Shown here: positions 11,219-23,052 of the stretch, piece by piece
Position numbering within the stretch: the stretch's first letter is position 1
Layout of the letters: the number at the start of each line of letters is the position of its first letter
Source: Adiantum capillus-veneris
Taxonomy: Eukaryota; Streptophyta; Polypodiopsida; Polypodiales; Pteridaceae
Direction of reading: 5' to 3'
Length of the DNA stretch: 64,000 nucleotides
Assembly (NCBI GenBank): GCA_014529385.2
Contig: CM043963.1
Span: 106,916,912 to 106,980,911, forward strand
Position numbers and translations under genes: made by a program
Notes under the pieces: generated by a model
Seen by the model: only the letters and a program-made list of their open reading frames with translations
What the model was told of the DNA's origin: nothing
Database searches by the model: none

Positions 11219-14200
11219 ATGGAAGCAAAAAAGGGCTTACAGACAGAAGACGACGGCATGGAGGAGCTGGATGCCTTCTTCCAGACAAGCGAGGAGAACG
11301 CAAACGAAGCAGCACCAGAAGCCGTGCGCCTATCTCCTGAAGACATGTTGAGGAAGTTGGCACGTCAACCAATCTATGAAGGTGCCAAAATATCTGTGCT
11401 TCGTACTTGTCTGGCATTTTTGAATCTTCAGTCAGTGTACGGGTGGTCAGATGCAAGCGTCACTGCTTTGTTTAGGTACGTAATTTACAAAAGAGATTTT
11501 CCGATTGCAACGGTGATGTGCTCGGAGAGCTTTTCAATTTAATGTGGCTTAAACAGGTTATTGCGGGAGTAACTTCTCCCGGCTGGCAATGAAATGCCCC
11601 CCTCCAGGAGAGACGCAAAGCAACTTCTGACCTCAGTTGGCTTGGACTACAACAAGATTCATGCATGTCCAAATGATTGCATTCTTTTTTGCAATGAATT
11701 CGTAGATTTTCTGTCGTGTCCTAAGTGCGGAGCAATGCGCTACAAACAAGATGGAGTTGGCGAGACAGTGCCAGCTAAAGTGTTGCGGCATTTCCCTATT
11801 ATTCCTAGGATAAAAAGCATGTTTCGTTGTGGTTCCATTGCAAAGTTGATGCGGTGGCATTCTACAAATAGATCCGCTGACGCAACATTTAGGGTGCCCG
11901 CTGATTCGAAGGCTTGGAGGCACATTGAAGATACCTGGCCACATTTTAAAAGTGAACCACGCAATTTGCGTTTGGGCATGGCAATGGATGGAGTCAATCC
12001 ATTTGGCTTGAGAAGCTCGTCATCGAGCACTTGGCCTGTGTGCCTTATCAATTACAACCTCCCACCGTGGTTTGCTATCAAGAAGGGTCATTTGATTTTA
12101 AGCTTGATTGTACCTGGTCAGTTCCACGCAAAAAACATGGATGTTTATCTAGCTCCACTAGATGACGAGCTCCAGGAGTTATGGCATGGGATCGACATAG
12201 CAAATGCGTTTGAACCAGTAGGACAACAACATGCAAGGATCCATGGACTTCGTATGTGGACTATGCATGATTGGCCAGGATACGGAGAAGCTTCTGGTAA
12301 TGGTTATTGATTTACAAAATTCTCGCTATTCGCAAGCCCTTTGCCTTGGCCTGATTCATGCTTTGATATATGCAGGACTAACAACTTCGGGATATAATGC
12401 ATGTCCAATTTGCGGGCAGTCTTTGGATGTGCGCTATTCTACCTCTCTTCGAAAGACAATTTATCAAGGCCACCACCGTTATCTTCCACATGGCCATCAC
12501 TTGCGCGAAGGCCAGCTTGGTCGCGTCGAATGTCGTCCTATGCACGTACAAGAGTGGCGTCGCCGATGGGAGCAACATGAGGGGAAACCTGTTCCAGGAA
12601 TGAAACGTTTGTCCATTCTCCATACGTTGCCGTACTGGGGTGACTAATTAACCATTTGCTGGATCCAATGCATATATTCAAGAATGTGGGAGAGCTCCTC
12701 TGTAAGACAATCATGGGAATGAAAGACAATCGAGCTTCACGAGATGATTTGCAGTCGGTTGGAAAGATGCCAGAGCTGTGGCCTTTCACCAATGCAGCTG
12801 GTCAAACAAAACTTCCAAGAGCGCCATGGGTATTGCTAAAAAACGAAGAGCGACAAGTGAAAAGGGTGATTTCAGAGTTTAGGACGCCAACATGATATAT
12901 GCGATGTCTCAAGACAGCATTCACCCGTGACGATCAACTGTCAGGGTTGAAATCGCACGACTGGCATAAGTTCTTGCAATTCATTCTTCCAATTGCGATC
13001 AAGGGGTGTTTAACGGAGGAAGTGTGGACCTACATATACAAGATTTCAGAGCTAGTGCGGTGGATCTCTTCCAAGGAGATACGGGAGGAATCTATTGCAG
13101 TCGCAAGGGCTAACTCCATTGAGGCAGTTTGCATGATTGAGAAGTATCTACCCACGAGCTGCCTAACTATCCAAATGCACTTGCTCGTCCATGTAGTAGA
13201 TGAGGTTGCAGTGGCAGGTACAGTCCACAGCCGTTGGATGTTCTTTCTAGAGCGGTTCATGAAAACACTTAAGGGTTTTGTTCACCAAAAAGCGCGTCCA
13301 GAGGGGAGCATGACAGAAGGATGGCTGGTGCAAGAGTCTCTTGTATTGACGACCGAATTTCTATCCGTTTTTGACCCAGAAATGCCTCGACTGTGGAGCG
13401 ATGAGGAGGATGCAAGACTGGTGGGAGAGGAGCCGCAAGGGAAAGGGGTGCCAAAGAAAATGAACCTGGCCATGCGAGAAAAGATCATGAAGTTCTGTAT
13501 ACTAAATTCAGCGCCGATGCAAAAATGGCTTGAAAGGTACGAAGAAGAGAAAGAGAGACGCAATCTAGAGTGACAGGATTTCAGGCGAAGTCGAACGACT
13601 AGAGGCTTACCCTTGCCAGACTATCTCGCTCCTCTACCTGAATTCGCTACAATGGCATGGTTGGACAAGACAGTGAGAGCAGCTCGACAGATCGGAGAAC
13701 CCATATCTCTAGAAGAGAAAGAGCTGGCTATTGGATGTGACTGGAAGTATCATACATACATGGCACTGTGGTCGCATGGAAAGCATTTCAGAACACAACA
13801 AATTGACAGCAGAAGAAACACGTTTGACAGTGGGGTAATGGTTAGTTTCATGCAAAAGAGCAGGGCCAGTGCTAGAGACACAAATGAGAGCACTAGCAAC
13901 ATGGATTACTGTGGTCTGGTGTCAGATATCTTGAAAGTAAGCTTCAGGCGGTTTGAGATGTTTTTGTTGGATGTGAAGTGGTTCAAGGTGATTACTTCTG
14001 GTCGCAATGCAACGGTATGCAGAGATGGAAACAGACTTGTGCAAATAGATTCTACAAAGACTTGGACAGATGCGAGCGACACATTTGCTCTCCCCGAAAA
14101 TTGCGAGCAAGTGGTCTTTGTACTGGACCCTCGAGAGCGACAATGGTGGTTTGTGGTTCAGGTTGCTCCAAGAAATAAACAAGTATTTGAAGGGCAAGAT

Positions 14201-14455
14201 CTCCTGGAGGAAAGTCAGTCAGACGAAGTCCATACTATTGTGACATTAGATGAGATGGACGAAGGTATGGCAGAGGAAGCTGACAGATATACGAGGGATG
14301 ATGCAGACAAGTCAAAATTGACACTTGTAGATGAAGATGCAATGGATGAAGACAATCTGCCAGAACGAGTTGGGACAGAGTTATGTTTGCAATTAGAGAT
14401 AGACGATGATACGGTGCAAGATCTTATCGATGATCCCTCACTCGTCGATGCCTAG
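11219..14455 (+). pseudogene. CACTA tnp2-type transposase, three exons, four lesions
   Basis: Transposase of En/Spm elements, expected to bind the ends and cut and paste the element in the nucleus. Exons 11219-11475, 11557-12296 and 12376-14455 join in phase across two GT-AG introns (11476-11556; 12297-12375, which splits the glycine before LTTSGYNACPICG). Exon 2 onward matches the tnp2 family (MPPSRRDAK, MHDWPGYGE, NACPICG, LDPMHIFKNVGE). A DUF4218-type region follows (LKSHDWHK, FLERFMKTLKGFV, ARPEGSM), then a DUF4216-type C-terminus (TFALPENCEQVVFV) and an acidic tail. Lesions: TAA 11570-11572, frameshift about 12640-12655, TGA 12893-12895, TGA 13571-13573. The ATG at 11219 follows GCCACGG and is the first after the GA leader. 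Exon 1 (EELDAFFQTSEEN) is less typical. Confidence 0.85.
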
Positions 14456-14562
14456 GCCTGTAAGTGTTTGTGTGAAGAATTTGATTTAAAATTAAGCTTA
14501 AAGTTAATTTAAACAACTGTGTTCAGATGCTTTATTTTACTTTCTTTGTGCATGACTTTAGT

Positions 14563-15690
14563 ATGGCAAACGAGATTCCAGATCCCGCTTCCATGAGTGC
14601 AGATGCATTCATGGGCTTCGTTACACAGATGATGCCTGATTAGATGGAAGAGGCTTCTCAGTACTAGGTAGCCAGAGGCACGGGTACTACGCCTCCGAGC
14701 TTCACACCCGAGGGACCGACGCCTAGGGGGGGGGGACGCCTACGGGGTTCAGGACGCCTATGGGTACGATGCCTTCTTCTCCCATCACGACCGCTTTGAC
14801 ACCTAGGGGTGGGGCACAGGCGGGTACGTCCTCATCTCCGCAGCACAGGCGCACTCGCCGATCTCGGCGATCGTCAGGTGGAGGTGGTGGTTGCTGTGGA
14901 GGAGGGTCCACAGATGCTTTGACCCCTCCTCGCTCACGACCCCCGTCTTACCCAGGCACACCTCTTGGCACACCTCGGACACCTTGGGGGGCACACAATC
15001 CTAGTGCCTCCAAGCTCTATACTGTACGGGGAGATGGTTCTGTTGACATGGATAGAGTCAGGACTGAGATGCGACAACGGATTCGCCAGCTCGTGGAGCT
15101 GCAGTTTTCGACCAGCATTCTGATGTCTTGGGATTAGCAAGAAAAGGCAAAAGTCACTTACATAGTGGAGACCATCATGAGAGAGTACCAGCCTGCTCCG
15201 GGTTCTTCCGTTGTTTCAGCGCGGTGGATCAAGGGTGTTGCACGGGACACCATGAAACATTGATGAGATGCAGCTCGGAAGGCTTTCAGGACCAGCTCGA
15301 CGAAGCCTTTGGGCATCCCACACGAGACGTGGCTGCAGATCAGGGAGGATGAGCTGACAGCGGCCACGCGATTCAGACAGCAGCGTGAGGCCGTGTAGGT
15401 ACGACAGATGACTAGGGGGACATCTCATCTTGGCAGCGGAGGCTTTGACACCTTTCGCTATGAGTTTGTGAGTTTCTAATCCAATCTTAACTATGGCGTT
15501 TTCTAAAACGCAATGAATCATGTATTCTTATTACTTTGATTTTTGTATAAACGCAAAATCTTGCGATGCATCGAGCTCCATCACGCGAGGAGGAGTCAGA
15601 TGGATATCGCAGAGGTATCTATGAAGTACTGAATGATCTTGAAGCTTTAGGAGAGCCTGTAGACTGGGAGGCCTTACAGTCTCGCTGATC
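14563..15690 (+). pseudogene. Second CACTA gene (TnpA-like), decayed
   Basis: Follows the transposase by about 100 bp in the same orientation, as the DNA-binding accessory gene does in En/Spm. It begins MANEIPDPASM at 14563. Most of the remainder is Pro/Gly/Thr/Ser-rich (14760-15137), with a Gly-Cys run GGGGGCCGGG also present in the CACTA-2 homologue at 37346-37978. Several stops (first at about 14641) and frameshifts break it. The later part (15560-15690) still shows short open coding-like stretches. Role inferred from position and the shared motif. Confidence 0.55.
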
Positions 15691-15699
15691 GCTTGAGGT

Positions 15700-16400
15700 G
15701 AGACGTTAATATGTGTGAGTTGATTTAATTAAGTCAGTATATGTGAAGTAATATCAATACTAATTTTGTGAGTTGTCCTATGTGCAGGTTGCGACGCCTA
15801 GTCATTAGTGGACCAGATTTCATCTATATGCTTTGTGAGACACAAACACGCTTCTGTCTCTTTTTTGTACAAATAGTTAGTGTTCAGACAGTTATTGTTT
15901 CCCTTATGATTATGATTATTGTCATTGTCATTGTATAGGCAGTTATCGTTTCTCTTTCTGATTATGGTTATGCTTATGGTTATCTGCATTATGGTTTTGA
16001 TCAAAGTGATTATAGCCGGTTATGGTTTTAAGTTATGGTTATGCTTTTAAGTTATGGTTATGGTTCGTTATGGTTATGCTTTTTAGTTATGGTTATGCTT
16101 TTAAGTTATGTCTATGCTTTTCAGTTGGTACGGTTGTCTTTCATTGGCCTTAAATCTCATGTGAGATCCTACATGGATAGCATGTAGGAGGCGTATACAT
16201 GATATGGTTTTTTGGAAAAGTTTATGTAAAAACAAAGGGAACTCTGCCGAAATTTTTGCGCGCGGGAGCATGGTTGATATTTTGGTGCTGCTCACTTTCT
16301 TGGGCAGAGGGCAGGAAGTCTCGCTGTGGTTATTTCCATCTTTTAACTGGGCACAGGCCAGGCTACATGCCCTTTGCCCAAGAAAAAAAAATTCTGCTAT
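15700..16400. other. CACTA-1 3' non-coding region
   Basis: No gene. From about 15955 to 16130 there are imperfect repeats of AGTTATGGTTATGCTTTTA (about 19-20 bp). The rest is unremarkable up to the subterminal arrays. Confidence 0.6.
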
Positions 16401-16404
16401 GGTC

Positions 16405-16575
16405 GTCGCTATATGCGTCGCTATATGCGTCGCTATATGTGTCGCTATATGTGTCGCTATATGTGTCACTATGCGCGTCACTATACGCGTCGCTATCAAC
16501 GTCGCTAATAGCGACTGGTTTCACAGCGACGCGTATAGCGACGGGCAGCGTCGATATATGCGTCGATAACACCTT
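16405..16575. repeat. CACTA-1 right subterminal repeats
   Basis: Eight 12-bp units of GTCGCTATATGC type in perfect register (starts 16405, 16417, 16429 ... 16489), drifting to GTCACTATACGC. Inverted versions (TATAGCGACG, CGTCGATATATGCG) then run to the terminal CACTACAACA. They mirror the left end. Confidence 0.9.
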
Positions 16576-16592
16576 CTTTTGTTGTAGTGCGA

Positions 16593-17516
16593 GGCAAATT
16601 TTGGAATGGGAGATGAACTGCACAAGCAAGAACAACCTTGCGGAGAACCCAGGATCTCATGTCCTTTTGACGCAATAGTATGGAGGGCCAAGTCCCAAAG
16701 CCTCTGTAACCATAGCAAGTCGGGTATTGTTGCGGAAATGGTCTCTACCCAAGAGAGCCACTCTTGCGAGATGTCTCCATGTCTTGCATATTGCCTAGCC
16801 GACACAAGAATTTGGTTGAGGAAAGAGGAGATCTTTGTATCGCTCTAAGAACTGTCTTTTAATTGCCTCATCTACACTCTGCAAGTGAGAGATGCATACA
16901 GGAAGAACCAAGTCTTCTTGCCAAGATGCCATCAGAGAAGAAAATGACTAAGTTACAAGAGAGTGAAGATAGCAAAAATAAGAGGATAACAAGTGTTGAT
17001 AAAGAAGAAATTACCACTAGCTTTAAAGAGGAAGTAGCATATTGAAGAAGCCACAAACGCGATGACTTATTCAAGAAGATAGCTTATTAAGAAAGATTTC
17101 CCATGACTCCAATATTATATTAGTAGATTTTTGGGGATGAAGAAGTGTAAGAGAGAAGTCAAGTTGAAAGCGTTAACAAGAAGTTTAGATGCAAGACGTA
17201 TCCAAGAAGCTTCATCAATTACGTATTTTATTCGAATTGAGGATAGCTCTTTTTTTTTTTGTTGGGGAGAGATGCTACCTTCAATAGACTCAAAGACCTC
17301 TTGACCAGCAGTCCTGTCCTCATCAAACCTAACTAATTTCACTCCTTAGCTCTTCTTTACCTGAGGAAGTTCAACAAGAATTCAGGTAGGCCCCTATTTT
17401 AGACCTCTTCTGCAAGAGATTCAAGCTCATAACCCGAGGGAACACTTAACTGACTATACCTTAGCAGATGGTCTTCTTTACTACCTGGAAAGCTTCAGCC
17501 CCTAGATATTCCTCAG
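16593..17516 (+). other. Degenerate gypsy-1 pol interior
   Basis: No long frame. 17360-17500 retains text resembling the region between RNase H and integrase (EIQAHNPREHLTDYTLADGLLYY), then jumps straight to the integrase core. The zinc-binding HHCC part of integrase is therefore missing. Reverse transcriptase is absent. Confidence 0.5.
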
Positions 17517-18293
17517 ATGAAGTGGGAATGTCTAAGTATGGACTTTGTCACTGGTCTTCCAAAGACAATTGGAAACTATGATTCTATTTTTGTCGTAGTA
17601 AATAAGCTCACTAAGGTGGCTCATCTAATTCTAGTCAAGCAGACAGTCACCGCCATTGACATAGCCCAAGTATTTGTCAAAGAGGTAGTAAGATTACATG
17701 GAATCCCTGCAAGAATCATCAGTGATCGGGATGCCAAATTTACTTCTAAGTTTTGACAAGCCATGTTTGATCTCGCGATACCAACCTGAATCTCAGCTCA
17801 GCATATCATCCAGAGACTGATGGTCAAATTGAGCGAGTGAATCAAGTCATTGAAGATATGCTTCGAGCATACTACAACCAGCAGCCCCAGCAATGGATCA
17901 AGTTTCTTCCCCTAGTTGAGTTTTCTTATAACTCTTCTCACCATCGCAGCCTCGGAATGTCACCCTTTAAACCCTTGTATGGTCAGGAATGTTTGGTCCC
18001 TCTTCGATTAGCTGACCCAGCTCTTCATGTTCCTATGGCTAAAGTCTACCCTAGAAGAGATGGATCATCAACTTCTAGTCATTAGAGACAACCTGAAGAG
18101 AGCTAGTGATAGGCAGAAGAGCTATGCTGATCTTCACCACTCCGCTAAAAGCTTTAGCAAAGGCGAACAAGTTTTCCTCAGAGCCAAACCCAAACACAGC
18201 TCCTTAAAGCTAGAGAAATTTCGTAAGCTTGCATTCGGATATTGTGGACATTTTGGAATCAAATCAATATCTCCTTTTTGTCCAAACCCTTGA
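17493..18293 (+). pseudogene. Ty3/gypsy integrase remnant
   Basis: Catalytic core of a DDE integrase that would insert element cDNA into the chromosome. Segments: 17517-17756 (WECLSMDFVTGLPKT with the first Asp; HGIPARIISDRDAKFTS with the second), then a stop and frameshifts, 17837-18085 (NQVIEDMLRAYY following the region of the catalytic Glu; SYNSSHHRSLGMSPF) and 18027-18293 (QKSYADLHHSAKSF, KLEKFRKLAFGYCG, the usual C-terminal region). At least three frame breaks. Clearly the plant Ty3/gypsy type. Confidence 0.85.
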
Positions 18294-19059
18294 TCATATT
18301 TTTGGTTGGTTCTTCGGAACAACTTATAATTATTCTTCAAGATATCGATGGCACTTTTTATGTAATTTTTATGCGGATGTAATCAATCGTCATATTTATG
18401 GAATTCAAGCATCTCTAGTCAATCAATTCTTTTGAGATTCAAATTGTCTATGGTGTTTTACAAGTCTAATTGTTATGATACGTGAAATATCTGATTACCA
18501 AGTGAAAGATGAGGCAGTAAGATATAGACATAAGAGAAATAAGGATGGAGGAAATAAATTAGGTACACAAGGGAGGAGATATTGCGAGATTAATTGAAAG
18601 ATCAGTATGAAATCCTTAACTGTCAAGAACATGGTATCATTTAGATGATATCAATAGAGAAATGAGTCAACGCTCAAAATGGAAAAAGTTAAAGTCTAGG
18701 TAAGAATGGTAAGATTTTTACAAAGCGTATTGAGGCTAGATAGAGAGCGAAGTGAAAAAATGATCTTCAGACCTCACAAGAGAAACACAATCCGCTCACA
18801 CCAAAGGAAAAATACCTAGTTGAGTAAGATCATACTCACGAATTAAAGTAACCCCGAGTCATTACGACTTCTTTATGATTAAGAATTTTGAGTCAGCAAT
18901 AAAAATGGAACAGAAGTGTATTATTCAAGGTTCATACCAGCTTCACTGTCCTTTAATCTAAATACCCTAAAGTTACTGACCATCTTCAATCATAAGTTGA
19001 CCAAAGATTGAGTCTGTCTACTCTCTAAAGCATGTCCCGAGCTAAGGACAACTCTTTCT
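18294..19059 (+). other. gypsy-1 3' untranslated interior
   Basis: No gene seen. AT-rich sequence between the integrase remnant and the polypurine-like tract. Confidence 0.4.
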
Positions 19060-19074
19060 TTTTGTTGGGGAGTT
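19060..19074 (+). promoter_or_regulatory. Polypurine-like tract of gypsy-1
   Basis: TTTTGTTGGGGAG ends just before the 3' LTR start (TGTAAG at 19075), the position expected for plus-strand priming. It is short and G-rich. Confidence 0.5.
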
Positions 19075-21178
19075 TGTAAGGTCCCTCCCTAAACCCTAGA
19101 GCCATTCAAAACTTTTTCAGCCTAGAAAATAATTTAGAAAAAGCAAGACCGACAAAGAAGTCATGTGGACAACGAGACTTTACTCTGGAATGAAAAGACA
19201 AGGATATTTTGGATAAGAAATTATGTCATCCATATATTTTTCCAAAAAGATTAAGATTATTTTTGTATTTCTTTGTCAAAAGCCGCATGGGAACTAATCT
19301 AAATCGAGAACTGGGAGAAAATGGGACTAAATTGATTGAAAGATAAAGTTAAGAGACAAGAATTAAGAAGAAAATTGGGGTCCAATAGGAATTAAGAAGA
19401 GAATTGGGGTCCAATAGCAATTTAGAAGAGAATTGGGGTTCAATAGCAATTGAGAAGAGAATTAGGATCCAATAGCAAATGAGAAGAGAATTAGGGTCCA
19501 ATAGGATTTGAGAAGAGAATTGGGGTCCAATAGGAATTGAGAAGAGAATACCCACCATTTCCTATATAAGCACCTCCTCTCCTTTGTAATTTTATACACA
19601 TATTGCTAAGCTACGTGCATACTTGCCATGCTCAAAATTATGCTTAAGTAAATCAAGGTTTCCATTAAACATTGCTCTTGCTCTCTCCCTCTCTTGAAGG
19701 CCAAACCCTTGAGGGTTTTGTGAAGAAGCTCCTCTCTCCTTCCTCTTTATCCTAAATCCCTTTTCTTCCTCCTTGAGCCTCACATCTCTTCAAGAAGGAC
19801 CTCAATCCCACTTACCTCTTGTTTAGAGGAGGTAATCTTCATCTCTAGTAGGATTAATTAACCCATGTGTTTTTAATACTAGGAAGGTTTATGTGCATCA
19901 TTTTAGGTTTAAGCTTTAATGGTAACCTTGGAATTAGGGCTACGTATTAATGGTAGTTATGCATCATTAAATTAAGCTTCAAAGGTAGATTTGCACTTGT
20001 AAGCTAAGCTTTAATGGTAACTTTACACTTAGGTGTAAGCTTTAGTGACTACCTTGTATTTTAGGTTTAAGCTTTAATGGAAACCTCGCAATTAGGGTTA
20101 AGTGGTAAGAGTATTTATGCATCATAAAGTTAAGCTGATTTGCACTCGTAAGCTAAGCTTTAATGGTAACTTTGCACTTAGGTGTAAGCTTTAGTGACTA
20201 CCTTGTATTTTAGGTTTAAGCTTTAATGAAAACCTCACAATTAGGATTAATTGATAAGAGTATCTATGCATCATAAATTTAAGCTTCAAAGGTAGATTTG
20301 CACTCATAATCTAAGCTTTAATGGTAACATTGCACTTAGGTGTAAGCTTTAGTGACTACCTTGTATTTTTAGGTTTAAGCTTTAATGGTAACCTCACAAT
20401 TAGGGTTAAGTGCTAAGACTGTCTATGCATCATTAAGTTAAGCTTCAAAGGTAGATTTGCACTGGTAAGCTAAGATTTAATGAAAACTTTGCACTTAGGT
20501 GTAAGCTTTAGTGACTACCTTGTATTTTTAGGTTTAAGTTTTAATGGTAACCTCGCAATTAGGGTTAAGTGCTAAGAGTATCTATGCATCATTAAATTAA
20601 GCTTCAAAGGTAGTTTTGCACTCTTAAGTTAAGCTTTAATGGTAACTTTTCACTTAGAAAAAGCTTTGAAAGACAAACTTGCAATTTAGGGTTTAGCTTC
20701 CATGGTGACATTGTGTGATTAGGGTTAAGCTTCCATGGAAACCTTGTTTCATCAAAGAGAGAAAGGTTTAGTATCATTATGGTAATCAAGCTTAGGGTTT
20801 GCATGTCTCTTTACGGTAGGAAGAATGTATGGTTATAATCCATATGTATGCTTGTCAGGAAAAAGGGGTTATCGCCATGAACCAAGGGAGAACAAGAAAG
20901 CAAGAGCAGATCTTGAAGTTAAAGATCAATTGAATCAAAACTAAGGACCACGATTTTGGGTGCGAAAAGCTGTCAAGGGCAGACTGATTATGGGAAGCGG
21001 ATAAAATCGTTGAATGAAGGGATGTACCCCCTTGGGTTGGCATTCGAGATAGACCAGAGTCCTGTCTGAGTGTCGGTCCCAAGTGGGAGGGATACCTGCA
21101 GATAGATCTACGTCATTCCCTGGAACGGTCTGGAGGACTAAGGGAGGTGAGTAGGGCCGAGTCTGGGTATCGCCCTCA
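19075..21178 (+). repeat. gypsy-1 3' LTR
   Basis: 2104-bp copy of the LTR. It has six 29-bp units (19374-19545), the conserved TATATAA at 19563-19569 and five 157-bp units (19908-20640). It lacks the TTAA transposon and the 1.56-kb segment of the 5' copy: sequence jumps from ATAATCC (20841) to CTTGTCAGG (20851). It ends CGCCCTCA at 21178. Confidence 0.85.
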
Positions 21179-21187
21179 AAATGACAT

Positions 21188-21950
21188 GGAGGACTATTGG
21201 GGACAAGTCAAACTTGTCTATCAAGTAGTTGCTCTTACTGCAAGAGGCCAAAACATCAATTACACTGCTAAGAGACCACCTCTTCAGTGCTATGAGTGTG
21301 GAGGTCCACATTGTGTGGCCTAGTGTCCTATTAGGATACAAAAGAACGCCACACTAATGCAAACCAATCAAACGAGGACGTCTACAATGCCGATACTCAT
21401 GTTTAATCGATGTGTCATAGATCATTTGATTGCCCAATGTTTGAATAATCCAAATGCACCAAAGATCACGCCATTATACTTGACTAAGGTTATCGAGAAG
21501 CCCTCACAAAGTACACCTGTGGTACCAGTAAACGTACTCACACGATCGATGCTCCAAAAACAAAATTATATTCTTGAGGAAAGAGACATGGCATCAATTG
21601 CCCAATTTGAGAAAAATAAGAAAACGCGAAGGAAGAGATCAAAAAAAGCAGCGAAGTCAGAGACCCCAGTTCAAAGACCAACATAGGACTAGTGATGAAC
21701 CCATATATATGAACGACGCTGAAGAGGATTCTGATTCAAGTGAAACCATGGAGACCAAAATGACCACTAGGAAAGAAACCAAGAAGGAATCTTCAAGAGC
21801 CACAATGGCCAGGATCCAAGAAAAAGATAGGAACTTATCCAAACCCTATAAAGGAGATCGAGTGAGTCAAGCAATTAAGGAGTTCAGTAGAAGATACCCA
21901 AAAGGACCTAGAACCAGCACCTAGGCAGATCCAGATTACAGACAGAATGT
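21188..21950 (+). pseudogene. LTR-retroelement gag C-terminus with zinc knuckle
   Basis: Begins abruptly at the gypsy-1 boundary. It encodes a degenerate zinc knuckle CYECGGPHCVA-stop-CP near 21288, then Lys/Glu/Arg-rich linker (open segments 21357-21686 and 21574-21924 in overlapping frames). Because a zinc knuckle also ends the gag on the left side of gypsy-1, the two flanks are probably different elements. Decay: TAG inside the knuckle, at least one frameshift near 21570-21690. Confidence 0.55.
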
Positions 21951-22105
21951 TACCTAGGCAACAACAACCTCACCAAGTCCATAGACCCTTAGCCATACCT
22001 AGTGTCATCCAAGAAGAAAGTGACTTAAAGTCATGGGAAAGTGGGTGGACTCACTTCTTATTGTAAAGAATCTTTACAGAGGGACTACCTGACCCTATCA
22101 AAGAA

Positions 22106-23031
22106 ATGGAGATCCCATCTTCCCCACGTCAAGGGACTGAAGCCCAAAAGGTGCCGTTAAACATTTCCAAATTGATGGGTTTCATGGCTTCAGAAGTCAG
22201 AACCACCATCATGTCCAAACTATATGGAGACCCTGAGCTATTCTTAGCTCTTCGAGCTTTCCTCAATGGAGAAATGAAGTTTGGGCTATCACAATTTGCA
22301 CAGATGGATGGAGCTAGGGAGATGCCAATAGAGGAGGAACACTTAGATCCACAACCCAACCTAAATGCGAACCTTGTTGTAGAAATATCTGTTAACAGTT
22401 GGCACAATACTTTGAGGGCGATGAATCCAATGCGACTATTCCAATCACTAGTAAAGGATTAACTGTGAAGGGAATCCTTGATGGTGGCTCTAGGGTTAGC
22501 ATTGTGACTAAAAATTGCTTGGAAACTATGGGAAGACCTCACCTTGGAACCACAACCATAGTAGTAAAGATGGCCAATGGGTCTATTGTTAAACCTATTG
22601 GGATGTTAGAAGATTTTAAGATCAAGGTCTTTGGACATAAAATAAGAATTACCTTCATTTTTATGAATTTCTCCAAGCACACTCTGGCATCTGAGATGAT
22701 CTTAGGAAGTCCTTTCATGAGGGAAGCAAAAATAGTGCATGATTGGTCTAAAAACCATGTCTACTTGCAGTTCCAAGATTCTGTCATTCGAGTGGATCTT
22801 GTAACTGGTAGAGAACATCCTCTAGGAAACAAGTTTATAATTGATCATAGATCTGACACCACAGTTCACTCGGCACCATTGCAGTATTGTTACACGTGTA
22901 AAGAGGACACTGATGTTGGGGAAGATTCTCCTTATATGGACGTACTACCTGGGATGAATGAGTCGGACAATGTGGATTGGGTCCACCTAGCAGAAACCAT
23001 AGACACTTGGGGAAACAGGGGGACGACCTAG
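22106..23031 (+). pseudogene. Retropepsin-like protease region
   Basis: Aspartic protease of an LTR element, which cuts the gag-pol polyprotein. 22399-23031 contains VKGILDGGSRVSIVTKNCLE, where the catalytic triad D-S/T-G is D-G-G (Asp at residue 28 of that segment). The flap-like MANGSIVKPIGMLEDFKIKVFG and the second signature LASEMILGSPFMREA follow, as in plant retropepsins. 22106-22462 is an overlapping open frame just upstream and probably gag-protease linker. No reverse transcriptase follows, so the source element is probably non-autonomous. Confidence 0.65.
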
Positions 23032-23052
23032 GTAACACCTAAGGGGGATGAA

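Larger units (their letters stand above)
9769..16589 (+). mobile_element. CACTA-1: En/Spm-type DNA transposon
   Basis: A 6821-bp class II element. Its ends are CACTACAACA (9769-9778) and the reverse TGTTGTAGTG ending at 16589, with a 3-bp target duplication CGA (9766-9768, 16590-16592), all diagnostic of CACTA elements. Subterminal arrays of TATATCGACGC / TATAGCGACGC motifs fill about 150 bp inside each end. Inside are microsatellites, a three-exon tnp2-type transposase gene (11219-14455) and a decayed second gene (14563-15700). It sits inside gypsy-1, so it is younger than that element. The transposase has only a few lesions, so it may have moved recently or been supplied in trans. Confidence 0.95.
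3136..21178 (+). mobile_element. gypsy-1: Ty3/gypsy element, nested and deleted
   Basis: LTR retrotransposon bounded by copies of one LTR starting TGTAAGGTCCCTCCC and ending CCCTCA. The order is 5' LTR (3136-8222), PBS, about 1.5 kb of degenerate interior, CACTA-1, about 2.5 kb with an integrase remnant, a polypurine-like tract, and 3' LTR (19075-21178). Without CACTA-1 the interior is only about 4 kb. Reverse transcriptase and RNase H are missing, so the element is non-autonomous by deletion. The Ty3/gypsy call rests on the integrase (MDFVTGLPKT, ISDRDAKFTS). The 5 bases on each side (ACGAA left, AAATG right) do not form a target duplication, and the two flanks look like different elements, so the ends may have been brought together by recombination. 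Confidence 0.85.
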
